A stretch of DNA of 64,000 nt. Origin: Aplidium turbinatum. Lineage: Eukaryota > Chordata > Ascidiacea > Aplousobranchia > Polyclinidae. A program made the position numbers and the translations under genes. The DNA is taken from contig OU964922.1 in assembly GCA_918807975.1 (NCBI GenBank), positions 29,314,329-29,378,328 on the forward strand, in the 5' to 3' direction. Positions 27,659 to 38,537 of the stretch are shown piece by piece. Below the pieces are notes generated by a model. It searched no databases. It saw nothing but the letters and a program-made list of their open reading frames with translations, and had not been told where the DNA came from. Each line of letters opens with the position of its first letter. The first letter of the stretch is position 1.

Positions 27659-28727
27659 TCTTTCACAATTTGTCCTGTTGGTCAACTGGATGATGACATT
27701 ATCATACGACACACACGTTGAAATGGACTATTATAAAGGAGGAAGTACGGGGTGGAAATGTACTGAGTTAGGGTTTAGAGTTAGTAACACAGTACACAGC
27801 AACATGTTCTTTTAATTGGCTGTCGTTTAATGTTTTTATCATTTAAAGTAAACATTTAATAATGGTTTGAATTTGGTCAAGTTTAGGTGGCCACCAGATG
27901 GAGCTAGTACTATTTTGGGACTTGGTATTAACTTAGTTAGTTAGATCTATGCTTGTGCTTTCCAACGATAGCAAATTTGTTGAAATTAAACATCAAATGA
28001 ATAAATGGGAGACAATTTTCTTCAGGTGTTTTTCTGTGCATTTCTACAGATGCAACCTAGTTTGTATCCTGAAAAGATCGAGAAAAAAAATTCAAAAAAG
28101 CCGAAGTCGCTGATTGCAGTTTTTGCAAACATTTTAAAATTTTTCCTCTAAAAAGATCGAGAAAAAATAGCACAAAGCCGAAGTCGCTGATCGCAGTTTC
28201 CGCAAACAAACAAAAAACTCTCAGGGTCATTACCAGAAATTTAAAAGTGTTTGCGGAAACTTTAATCTCAACCCTAAACCCAAACCCTTTTAAAATGTTT
28301 GCAGAAACTGCAATCAGCGACTTCGGCAAACTCTTAGAATCATTACCAGAAATTTTTAAATGTTTGTGGAAACTGCAGAAAAACGGAAACTGCAATCAGC
28401 AACTTAGGCTTTGTTCTATTTTTTTCTCTCCATCTTTTCAGTTTGTTTGTTTGCGGAAACTCCGATCAGCGACTTCGGCTTTTTTTAATTTTTTCTCTTG
28501 ATCTTTTCCTAACCCTAACCCTTTTAAAATGCTTGCAAAAACTGCAATCAGCAACTTTTGCTATTTTGAATTTTTTTTCTCGATCTTTTCAGGGTACGAA
28601 CTGAGGGTACAAACTAGGTTGCACCCCATTTCCACCCCGTACTTCCTCCTTTATAATAGTCCTTCCAAAGTGTGTGACATATGATGACGTCAGCATCCAG
28701 TTGACCAACAGGACAAATTGTGAAAGA
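27659..28727. mobile_element. TIR element with ~100-bp inverted repeats, host of foldback element A
   Basis: The left arm (27659-27763) and right arm (28628-28727) are inverted copies. They start TCTTTCACAATTTGTCCTG and include gactattataaaggaggaag and tacggggtggaaatg. Without the inserted foldback element it would be about 480 bp. No clear TSD was seen, so the outer limits are approximate. Confidence 0.7.
28048..28626. mobile_element. Foldback element A (579 bp, 9-bp TSD, telomere-like core)
   Basis: Flanked by CATTTCTAC (28039-28047) and CATTTCCAC (28627-28635), a 9-bp TSD with one difference. Both ends carry TGCAACCTAGTTTGTA-type termini, then ctgaaaagatcgag, then repeated gccgaagtcgctgat and cgcagtttccgc boxes in both orientations. 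The core contains aaccctaaaccc and cctaaccctaaccc. It has no coding capacity and shares its family with elements B and C. Confidence 0.88.
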
Positions 28728-29119
28728 TTACTAGAAATTCAATTTTATTTTACTTTCAAAGAACAGTGTTTTATAATGAAAATGCTTCCGGCATTTTACT
28801 TTGCAGTCTATATAATACCATAAAAACTGCAGCAACTCACTTTACACTTGTTTTGCAAGATTTAAAGAAACAGAGAAAGTTGTCTTAATTACATTTGCAC
28901 AATACTCTAAAATTTAAATTTTTTTTATTAGAATACCAATTTTGCTTCAATAGCCTAATAACATCTTAAATCCTTTCAGTTTGATTTTGTTTCTGACTAT
29001 CACAGCAAATTTGTGCAAATCACAAAATACGGTATTCCAACAAGACTCAAGTCATGCAAGAGCTTTATCAAAGTCGGCCCATTGGAACATACAAGCGCGG
29101 CAGCTGCACGATTAAAAAT

Positions 29120-29388
29120 GTGGACCTCTGAGCCAGATAGGACACAACAGATACGACCATCCAGATAGGACCATCCCAAGTCCTTCCGAAAATCTTCAAC
29201 AAACCCCCACCCTTGAGAGAAAAAAGTGGTGCTGCCTTAATAGAGCCCGTTGGGGAAGCGGAAGAAATAAAAGCAATCTTTTCCGATGAAAGATGTCTCC
29301 TGACCCAACTTGTGAGTGCAGCCTAGACAAACAGACGATGAAGCACATCTTCACCAACTGCCCCCTCAGCCCTTCATATGATGACAAC
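29120..29388 (+). pseudogene. LINE ORF2 C-terminal fragment, part 1
   Basis: From 29293 the frame reads MSPDPTCECSLDKQTMKHI and on to FTNCPLSPSYDDN. This is the Cys/His-containing tail (CxC ... QT..HI ... C) found at the end of many LINE polyproteins. Upstream, another frame gives WCCLNRARWG, which fits the same protein after a frameshift. The frame is cut at 29388 by foldback element B and resumes at 37856. Confidence 0.75.
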
Positions 29389-30898
29389 GGGTGCAACCTA
29401 GTTCGTACCCTGAACAGTTTGTACCCTCAGTTCGTACCCTGAAAAGATCAAGAAAAAATTAAAAAAACGGAAGTCGCTGTTTGGAGTTTCCGCTAACAAA
29501 CAAACTGAAAAGATCGATAGAAAAAATAGAACAAAGCCGAAGTCCCTGATCGCAGTTTCCGTTTTTTTGCAGTTTAAGCAAACATTTTAAAATTTCCGGT
29601 AATGACTCTAAGAGTTTGCCGAAGTCGCTGATCGCAGTTTCCTCAAACATTTTAAAAGGGTTAGGGTTAGGAAAAGATTGAGAGAAAAAATTTAAAAAAA
29701 GCCGAAGTCACTGATGGGTCATTCCATGGCAAATGAGCAAATTTTTTGGAAAAATTACACCACATGTCATAGATTTTATTGAAATTTGGCATATTTGTAG
29801 ATGTCAAAGAAATATTAAGAATGCAAAAAAAATTTTGAAAAATTTTAAACATTGGTGGAGTTATGGTCGTTAGAAAAATCACCATTTTTGCATGTTCCGC
29901 TTCAGTGATTTTGTCTAATTTCTTGTCATATTTCTAATTTCTTAACCTACGATCATACAATATGGCTGAAAATTGCTAGACAGACATTTTAAGACCCAAG
30001 GAATCCAAAAATATAGATTGGAAAGTCGTCAGAGAAATGCTTGATATGATTATAGACGTTTCAATTTGATACATGCATTTTTCGGAGGCCAAACTTTGGG
30101 GGGCTATAAAAAAATGGGTATAAAAATTAAGAACTGAAATTCACATGTTTTATACTTATACCAATACTCTTTCAAGTAAATTAAAAAATATGAATTAATT
30201 TTGATAACTACTATGATAAAAGCTAAAACCTCAATTGCTAAGGTAACAGGGATCAGTTGTCAGTAGATGTTACAGAAAACATTATTATATAAAACGGTTA
30301 GGAAAAGATTGAGAAAAAAATTAAAAAAAGTCGACGTTGCTGATCAGAGTTTTCGCAAACAAACCAACTGAAAAGATCGAGAGAACAAGATAGAACAGAG
30401 CCTAAGTCGCTGATCGCAATTTCCGTTTTTCTGAAGTCTCACAAACATTTAAAAATTTCCAGTAATGATCCTAAGAGTTTGCCGAAGTAGCTGATCGCAG
30501 TTTCCGCAAACATTTTAAAAGGGTTAGGGTTTAGGGTTGAAATCAGAGTTTCCGCAGACATTGTAAAATTTCCGGTAATGATCCTGAGAGTTTTTGTTTG
30601 TTTGCGGAAACTGCAATCAGCAACTTCGGCTTTGTGCTATTTTTTCTCTTGATCTTTTCAGAGGGAAAATTTTAAAATGTTTGCGAAAACTGTGATCAGG
30701 GACTTCAGCTTTTTTAATTTTTTCACTCGATCTTTTCAGGGTACAAACTGTTCAGGGCACAAACTACAACTACCGCAAAATGACTTGAGACCTCGATCAT
30801 TTTCACATGTTTTTAATTGCAATAAGTAGGATATTAAACCATTGTGTATTGCATAATAGGCAATTGTTTCACTCAAATCAATTATGATGTATATATAG

Positions 30899-33800
30899 TA
30901 GGGTGCCACAGGCGCCCCCCAAAAATTAAAATTGCGTCCAATACACCTGAACTTTTTTTTATATGTGACACTTGGTAAAAAAAGCATATGTGAGAAATTT
31001 CAATAAGTTTTGATAAAATTTGGACGTGCAGATTAAGTTTAAAGTTTTTAAAGGTAAATTTTCACAATTTCAATAGTAAAATCCTCTCTAGATCATCAAA
31101 ACTCAGACATTTCTTCTCAGTTACGGAGTATTTGAACTTTGAACACTTTCTGGTGAACTTACTTACTAATTTACAATCGTACAGACCATGTGTCAATCGT
31201 ATATGTTCAACAATTTATGAAAAATGCCTAAAAGTATGAGGTTTCATGCATTATAAAAAAGGATCCATGTAAAGAAAATGCCTATTGAGATGAAATTACT
31301 ACAGCATTTGAAGAATCAAAAGTAAAATTATTAACTAATCGTTTTTGTTTATTGAAAACTTTTGGTCTTTGAAGATCAAAATCTCAGCTATGTTTGTACG
31401 GAACTTGGACTCAAAAACAAAAATTTGGATCTTTACGCACTAAACATAGTCAGTAAAAACGTAACACAGAAAGATAAACACAAAGCACAATGCTTAGAGT
31501 CCAAACATCCACTACTTAACAACAAAATCACAATAGCGTAAAATTTATGGAGGCCTACATTTATTTTAACGCTTGCAATAATAGTGAAATGGAAAGGTAA
31601 AATGGCAATTAATAACACACAACTATCTAGTATCTAATTACAAAGTAAAATGCAGCATAATAGGCTACTGGTATGCTATGACAGGTTGCAAATAATGCTG
31701 ATTGCAACGTTGTGTAAGCTGACAACACTTTATGGAGTTATACAGTCAGTACTTTGACAATTACATGGTTAAAAACCATGTGCCCTCAGACTGTAGTTGT
31801 CGAGTACGTTGATTAGGTAATACCTTCCTCGCATTTTCGACTACTTGGAGAATGTTTTGGTAGCGTTCTTCAAGGTTTGAAGTTGACAAGAAGTCATGGG
31901 CCAACTTGACGCCTCGCTCAGCGGCATCATTAATGACTCTGAAAGCATCAACTTTCTTTTTCGCCTCAACATACGATTGTTCTTCATGCCACTCATCGGA
32001 TGACTTAGAAAGAAATGAGGAGTTTATCTTCATGAGATGAAAAAAGTTCCACGAATCGGGACCGACAAAATCAGGCAGGAAAGCATTTTCACTAAGTTCA
32101 GTGACATCTGGAAAAAGTGGCTTTCCAATTCCAAATCTTTTCAGAAAAATCCCATTATTGTTCTGTTGTTGTTGCAATTTCTGAGAAATTGCATCCTTGT
32201 CAGCATTAGAAATATTGGCACTAAACAGTGATAATGGAATCATTTCCTCTGTTAAATACCACAAATGTTTCTTCAAAGCTTTGAATGCGCATTGAGAAAC
32301 TGTTGAATCAATTTCTCTGTATGCAGACAATGCTTGTAATAATTGTAGGTCATTCAGCGGAGCATCACAGCTAATGGGGGATGTAAACCACCATGATAAA
32401 TAGAAATAAACTGTAAATTGTAGAAACCTCTTTAACTTTTCGAGTTGAGATGCTTTCATGATGGCATTTTTTGGGGCAATTTATGAATTTCGTCTTGTAA
32501 GAGCACAATTTTCAGTGAATGTATAAGTTTGCTCATCCACCTGGCTCTGTGTAATGCACCAGGTCTTTGGAGAGACATATCCTTACTGGTAGGTAACTCA
32601 ATGTTCAAGTACAATTGACACAAATTCAAAAGTTCTAAGTAGTCGCTTCTTAAAAATTTGGATGATTCTGGATGGAGCTTCATCTGATTTATCACCTCAG
32701 ACAATTCTTCCCGCTTGCTGGCAAGCAGATCAATTTCCTCGTGCGATTTTGATGTATGAAAACAACCTGATGCGCTATCCGAAAAAGTTTGAAAATTGCT
32801 TTTAAAGCGTTGAAATATGGAAATGTTGGGTCCACTGCTGCTTTCTATTTTGAGTTCTTCCCAAATATGCGTCAGTATTATCTCCCCAATATGATGCCTG
32901 CATGCTGCCCAAAGTAGGCCTTTTCCAAGATGATCTTGTATTTGGATACAGGCCGCAGTCTTGTGGCCCGTATTGCTACTTGTGGTGTCAAACACCATTG
33001 CAGCAAGACATGCAGTACAGTTTCAATTGTTTAACAATTCCATGCTTGCATTGGCTATTTGCTTTCCTTTTGGATCGGATGTTTGTGCAGGCAAATAAGG
33101 AACACCAAGCAGTTTTGAGCCTCCAATACCTGACAGTAATATCGGAAGCCTATCAACTTGCATATTAGGGTTTGTTAGTGATTCCATCATTTTACCATCC
33201 CAATGTATGGTTCCAACTTCAGGAGGTACCCAACCTTTTTTAACCGCTTTAGAAATATTGAAAACCGTTTCAACTCTATACCTTTGAGCCGTCATGTGGT
33301 TTAAGTTTACGCGAATAGTTTCACCAGAACAACTCTTGATTAACGAGTGTAGTGTTGCAGATAATGCAGTTGGTGTTATTCTGTTTCGTAAACTTGTGGC
33401 CACTAAACCAGGTGATCGTAAAATGTCGTGTGGTACAAATATTGTGGTACCGGCTTTTACAACTCGACGGTGACTCCTTTTACTTCCTGTGGATGTAGAA
33501 GGCTCGGCAGTGTTAACTGCAGTCACTTCATCACTGGTATCATCGCTAGAAGAAAGTGAAATGTTACTTTTGCTGCTGGATTCAGCCTCTTGACGTTTTA
33601 TTTCTTTTTCTTTCCTTTGCACTTCTGCTTCTTTTCTAGAATGTTTTCGTCTCAACGTTTTACGCAAAGCATTGTCTCTCCCTGCCATTGACGCCTCTCT
33701 GGTAGTTTGCATGCTCCACAAAAATTCTTTATCTTCCTCAATTGACATCTTCTTCATTACATCGCGAGGCCAGAAAAGAGAGGTCAATTGAAGTTTCTTT

Positions 33801-34770
33801 TTAAATTCCTTAATCCTTTCCGATTGCTTTTCATCACTCTTATGGAAGTATTCGATCTGAATTTTGAAGATAAGACTCATTTCATCTCAAAAAGATTGAA
33901 TTTTTTGAGCCATTTTTTTTGGATGAATTGTTGGAAGTATTAGCTTTGTAGTAAAACGATAAGATGTCCTTCACTGTCTCGTTTGCTGCATCTACTGATA
34001 TTTGGATTTTCCTTTTCGTGGGACTGAGATTCAAGCTCCTGCTTAAAGGCAAGAAAGTTTAAAATCACTTGATGATAAGTTGGCAGTTTACTTCCCTTGA
34101 GTTTCTGATCATCTTTCGTTGGAATAGTAGAAAGAGGAAGATACTGTTTCTCAGCATTCTGAGACTGGCTGTTCATTGTTGTAATACTAACCAGACCGAT
34201 TTGTAAAAGCACTACCGTATCAATTATCATTAGTAGAATAACTTAAAAAACAATACAACCATAGGTTTTGCAACATTATTAGCCTTTCCTGCAAGAAGAG
34301 AAGGTAACATAACCCTTTCTTACAGTAGACTACCTGCCTTATCTTTGCTGTCTGCCATATTCTCCCAGATTAAGTCACAACTTGCATGGGTTTAATACTA
34401 AGCTTTTCTGGGCGCTGCAACACTGATTCAAAAAAAGAAAAAATACTAAAGCCATTAAACAGGCGCTGAGCTGTCATGCTTGACCTCAATTGAGATCTTG
34501 ACATACTGGCACTGGTCTCCTAGCCTAATTCTTGAATTTACCTTGTTTCAATGTTGAGAAAAAGATGAGAAATAGCAAAAAAAATGATGTTCAAACTAGG
34601 GAAATCCCCTAATTTTACTGTATTTCAGTTTAGACTTTTGTTTTCAATCTGCACATCCAATTTTTGTCCAATCTCAATCAAACTTTGCAAAGTGCCTTAA
34701 TATGTGAAATGTCACACCAGAAAAAAAGTTCAGGTGATTTCGGTCACATGAGGGCGCCTGTGGCACCCTA
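30899..34770 (-). mobile_element. hAT-like TIR transposon 3, 3.87 kb, best-preserved of its lineage
   Basis: Flanked by exact ATATATAG (30891-30898 and 34771-34778). The ends are TAGGGTGCCACAGGCGCC and its complement. Subterminal similarity continues for about 120 bp on each side, with pieces such as ctgaacttttttt and gcagattaagttt against aatctgcacatcc. The interior codes on the minus strand for a nearly continuous transposase. It sits in the 5' untranslated part of the Tc1 element, so it is younger than the Tc1. Confidence 0.95.
31761..34230 (-). pseudogene. Transposase of transposon 3, few lesions
   Basis: Open blocks on the minus strand are 34230-33940, 33880-33023, 32998-32456 and 32459-31761. 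The N-terminal block has LPTYHQVILNFLAFKQEL and, in a shifted frame, DILSFYYKAN. The main block (285 aa) has a lysine/glutamate coiled stretch, a serine-rich acidic linker, then TIHWDGK. An in-frame TGA at about 33023 separates it from the next block, which runs AAMVFDTTSSNTG, LLWAACRHHIGEII and RARWMSKLIHSLK. The last two blocks overlap and differ by one base at an A6 run near 32470. HWDGK to FDTT spans 70 residues. I infer a hAT-like DDE transposase. The defects are at least one shift near 33900, one stop and one frameshift. Confidence 0.8.
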
Positions 34771-35184
34771 ATATATAGTACGGTACATGCAGTCGTACAC
34801 AATTGACTATTAGCAAGACAATGTTACTGTAGAATTGCTTTGGGCATTTTATTAGAATAAAATAGTGATGAGAATTCAGAAGAAGTTCTGGGAGAATCAT
34901 AGTTAATTTGAAAGCAAAAGAGAATCCAAAGTAAAAGTTTTCGGAGGTGAGTAAATATTTTTGTAGTAAACTTTTCATGCCTGGAAATTCGCTAGTAATG
35001 AAGAGAAGGCTCGTATTCTTGCATGGAGGCAGGAAAATGTGCCAATAAAAGTCATATGCAAGCGAAGAGGAAGAGAAAAAGCAACCATTATGTGGCTCTT
35101 GGCTGCAGTTAAAAATCTTCCATGCAAAACAGTTCCCAAGCATAAGTTTGGTGGAGGAAGAAGAAAAAAAACATCTAAACAAAC

Positions 35185-35971
35185 GGGTGTAACCTAGTTT
35201 GTACCTTGAACAATTCGTACAGTCAGTTCGTACCCTGAAAAGATCGAGAAAAAAAATTAAAAAAGCCGAAGTCGCTGATCGCAGTTTAATAACACAACGC
35301 CAAAGTCGCTGATTGTAGTTTCCCCCAAACAATTTGAAACAAACTCGAGGGTTAGGGTTAGCGGAAACGGCAGAAAAATGTTTGGGGAAACTGCGATCAG
35401 CGAGGGTTAGGGTTAGAGCATAGGTTACTCTATTCTTTTAATTAGATTTTTAATTCTTATATTTAATTTTTATTAATTTCTAATTCCGTGATCCATGGGT
35501 AAGCGGAAACTGCGTTTAACGGAAACTGCGATCAGCGAGGGTTAGAGCATAGATTACTCTATGGTTAGGGTAAAGGTTAGCGGAAACTGCGGAAAAATGT
35601 TTGCGGAAACTGCTATCAGCGAGGGTTAGAGCATAAATTACTCTATGGTTACAATTAGGGTAAGGGTTAGCAGAAACTGCAAAAAACTGTTTGCGGAAAC
35701 TGCAACAGCGAAGGTTAGGGTTAGAGCAAACAGAGCATAGATTACTCTATGGTTAGGGTTAACGGAAACTGCGGAAAAATGTTTGCGGAAACTTCGATCA
35801 GCGGACTTCGGCTTTGAGCTAATTTTTCTCACGATCTTTTCAGGGGAAAAATTTTAAAATGATTGTGGAAACTGCAATCAGCGACTTTGGCTTTTTTAAT
35901 TTTTTCTCTCGATCTTTTCAAGGTACGAACTGAGGGTAGGAACTGTTCATGGTACGAACTAGGTTGCATCC
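35185..35971. mobile_element. Foldback element C (787 bp, 9-bp TSD, tandem core)
   Basis: Flanked by exact TAAACAAAC (35176-35184 and 35972-35980). The ends are GGGTGTAACC and GGTTGCATCC. The core has about four tandem units of 85-90 bp between 35395 and 35805, each with ggttagggtta, gagcatagattactctat and gcggaaactgcggaaaaatg. It is the same family as A and B. Confidence 0.9.
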
Positions 35972-36448
35972 TAAACAAACTGACACCATCATGAAACAAG
36001 AACTACAAAAGAACCCTCGTTTAACAGCATTAGGCCTGCAAGAATTTCATCCAGATCTGCTGCAGCAGGTAAAAATCCGGACAGTTCAGCACCGCCTCCA
36101 AAAGGACTTGGATCTTCCGATCCGTAAAGCTGCCAAAAAGCTTCTTATCAATGAGCGGATGAAAAAACAACGGCTAGCATTTGCCAAGAAATATGCCCAT
36201 TGGACCACTGAAGAATGGAGAAAAGTAATGTTCTCTGATGAGAGCAACTTCCGGGTCTTTAAGATGGGGTCTACTACGGTGCGGCGTCCAAGGTCATCTG
36301 ATCGTTTTGATCCTCGATATACGATTCCGACTGTTAAACACCCACAGTCAGTCATGGTGTGGGAAAGTTTTTCTGGAGAGAATGGAAGGGGAGGCCTGCA
36401 CCTGCACTTTCTTCCAAAAAACAAAAAAAATGAAAGCTGATCTCTATA

Positions 36449-37382
36449 TGAAGAGCTTGTTTCCAAAACCGCTTACATCCACTTTCGGTGATTTCGAGAA
36501 AACCACGAAAAACGTTTATAACAGTTTCGCTTGGTAAATGTAATGCGCTTTTGATTTCTAACGATGTATAACTACCTACTGAATTGAGCCATGACGTTTG
36601 TCCAGATCTAAGGAATATTAGAAGGCTTAGAATCGCCTTTTTATAAAATTAGAAATGTGGATATAAGCGGTTTTGGAAATAAACTGGAGAATAAAAATTG
36701 CCAGAATGACAGAAACCAATTTTTGAAACCATTTTTCCAAGCTGACCACCACTAATTCATCACCACAATCCAAATCCACTTTAAACAAAGCAAAAAAACA
36801 CAGTTATAAAGCTCAAGTAAGCTACTAAGCAGTCTAAGCACTGTTGGTAGCTGCAACAATAGGCTGCAAGCCTATAACAGTGCTTATCAGTGTTGCCAGA
36901 TAGTAGATGCTTCAAACTACCAAGCACATTTCAAATTTTGCCAAACTGACCAGAGACTGACTGTCAACTCACCAAAAATGTTTGCCAAAATTCTGCCAAC
37001 TCAAAATTTTACTGCCAAACAACGTAAAATTCTGCCAAATCTCGAATTTGGTAGTGAAATTTGCCAAATGGTAACACTGCTGCTTATCACGAAACGATGA
37101 CGAAAACGGTTTAACAATCAGCGATATGTCGAGTGATACAATGGCTTAATATGATTGGTTAATTGTGGATACAAGTGGTTTTGGAAACAAAGTGTGATGG
37201 CGCGTAAGCGGTTTTGAAAGAAAACGCAATTTTTAGTGTCGAATTTGAAGCAGAAAGAGAAGGTTTTGGAAAAAAAGGAATTGATAGTAGGTATATACCT
37301 ATGGTAATACTCTACCTAATGACACTCTAAACTCAATTTTGGTAAAAGTGACGCCTAAGCGGTTTTGGAAACAAGCTCTTCA
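36449..37382. mobile_element. TA-TSD MITE (934 bp) inside the Tc1 transposase
   Basis: TA stands at 36447-36448 and 37383-37384. The inverted ends are TGAAGAGCTTGTTTCCAAAA and then CCGCTTA. The motif aagcggttttggaaa recurs internally at about 36663, 37176 and 37206. Removing it restores the Tc1 reading DLYTQVLEEH. It is likely a non-autonomous Tc1/mariner-type element. Confidence 0.93.
36888..37079. mobile_element. 192-bp hAT MITE nested in the TA MITE
   Basis: The ends are CAGTGTTGCCAGATAGT and, inward from the right, CAGTGTTACCATTTGGC. The flanks GTGCTTAT (36880-36887) and CTGCTTAT (37080-37087) are an 8-bp TSD with one difference. The inside repeats ttttgccaaa and attctgccaa. Confidence 0.85.
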
Positions 37383-37855
37383 TACGCAAGTTTTGGAGGA
37401 GCATATGCTCAATTTTTTCCACATTCATGGCTCCGAGGTGTTTATGCATGATAGTGCACCCTGCCACAAAGCCAAATAAGTAACAAGATTTCTTGAACAG
37501 CAACAGATAAATGTTCTTGAATGGCCTGGCAACAGCCCGGATTTAAATCCAATCAAAAATTGCTGGCACAAAATGAAGAAAACAATGGCCGAAAAAAAAA
37601 CTTCTAACCGCGATACTCTTAAAGAGTTGAAAAAAGTGTGGTGCCTGGAAATGACACCAGATTATTTCAGAAATTTAAGCGACTCTATGCCCAAACGCTT
37701 GCAAATGGTCATCAAAAACAAGGGCAATATGACAAAATATTAACAAAAGTGACTACTTTTAATAAAAGCGTTTATAACAAATAAACCTGTGTTTTTCTTT
37801 AAAAATAAGGTAGGTCTCAAGTCATTTTGCGTTAGCTGTAGTGTAGGTTGCATCC

Positions 37856-37927
37856 GATGACAACGACCTCAAAAACATCACAAACAATGCTCTCACCTGG
37901 CTCCGACACTGGCGTGGCAAGTTATGA
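37856..37927 (+). pseudogene. LINE ORF2 C-terminal fragment, part 2
   Basis: After the duplicated target the LINE frame resumes as DDNDLKNITNNALTWLRHWR, then GKL and a stop at 37925-37927. This is the natural C-terminus of the fragment that ends at 29388. Confidence 0.75.
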
Positions 37928-38234
37928 ATGAACAGCAAATTTGGACGCAAATTTTTTCCTTATTTTTACATTGCATTTGGAAAGGGTTTTTGCAATATAG
38001 CCAGCTAAAAAAAATTTATGTCATTATTCTATGAAATCATGGTACAAAGTTACGGTAGGCTACTTAGTTAAACGGTAGAATAGTCTGAGCGAAATAAAAA
38101 AGTGTAAAGTCACTGTCTTTTAAAGATTTCTTCAGCCTAATTCAGGTAACATCTCCCAACTCCTGCAACCATTATAGTACTGCCGCAGTGTGAAGATCCA
38201 AGTGTCCTGCCCAGATCACATTTTTTAATGCCAG

Positions 38235-38420
38235 CCAGAGGTGGGCAATGATGGGCTACCTGTAGTTTTGCAGTGCCGCTACCATACTCTTTTGTTGGAG
38301 TAGTGGCAATATATTTCTTTCAGTCACGCTCCTGCCACTGTCACGCTCCCGTTTACAGCTACTTTAAAGTGAAAAAACCCACCCGCTACTTTAAAGTGAA
38401 AAAACTCGTTTAATTGGAAA
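38235..38420. mobile_element. hAT terminus relic (CAGAGGTGGGCAA type)
   Basis: CAGAGGTGGGCAATGATGGG is followed by gctacct and repeated gctactttaaagtg. It resembles the start of the elements at 41591 and 43276 (cagaggtgggca, then gctacttt). No closing end was found. Confidence 0.55.
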
Positions 38421-38481
38421 TTTCTTGTGGAAACAATATGTAAAAAATAATCGCAGAAATCATTTTACCTATCACAGAAAG

Positions 38482-38507
38482 TCAGGTCAAGTCAAGTCAA
38501 GTCAAAA
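38482..38507. repeat. GTCAA microsatellite
   Basis: About four tandem GTCAA units (ggtcaagtcaagtcaagtca) directly before the hAT element at 38538. Confidence 0.8.
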
Positions 38508-38537
38508 AATGATCAAAAAAACATCAAGCCACACTGA

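Larger units (their letters stand above)
35040..37743 (+). pseudogene. Tc1 transposase, interrupted
   Basis: Coding pieces lie at about 35000-35184, 35972-36448 and 37383-37743. The N-terminal helix-turn-helix region reads ENVPIKVICKRRGREKATI and on to GGGRRKKTSKQT, where foldback C splits it. The next piece carries MFSDESNF, the first catalytic Asp, and is split by the TA MITE after ADLY. The last piece has VFMHDSAPCHKAK (second Asp), WPGNSPDLNPIKN with the final acidic centre, and the end MTKY. A TAA interrupts the last piece after CHKAK. This is a DD34-type IS630/Tc1 enzyme, not functional as it stands. Confidence 0.92.
30767..37843 (+). mobile_element. Tc1-type transposon, split by three later insertions
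   Basis: TA duplications stand at 30765-30766 and 37844-37845. The inverted ends share GCAAAATGACTTGAGACCT. Removing the hAT-like element (30899-34770), foldback C (35185-35971) and the TA MITE (36449-37382) with their TSDs leaves 1,465 bp, a normal Tc1 length. The transposase lies on the plus strand. This arithmetic agreement supports all four boundaries. Confidence 0.93.
29389..37855. mobile_element. Foldback element B with nested insertions (9-bp TSD)
   Basis: Flanked by exact GATGACAAC (29380-29388 and 37856-37864) inside the LINE tail. The ends read GGGTGCAACC and GGTTGCATCC. Its own sequence is 29389-30766 plus 37846-37855, about 1.39 kb; the rest is a Tc1 element inserted at TA in the right terminus. 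The body repeats gccgaagtcgctgatc and gcagtttccgcaaac boxes with gggttagggttag tracts. A stretch at about 29716-30295, starting gggtcattccatggc, is unlike the rest and may be a further old insertion. Confidence 0.88.

Noticed and set aside
28265-35770. TTAGGG-like tracts as a true telomere or chromosome end
   Set aside because: They are short, appear in both orientations and lie within TSD-flanked elements surrounded by other sequence.
35395-35805. Regular repeats that might suggest a CRISPR array
   Set aside because: The units are long, continuous and variable, without uniform direct repeats and unique spacers, and lie inside a bounded transposon in an animal genome.
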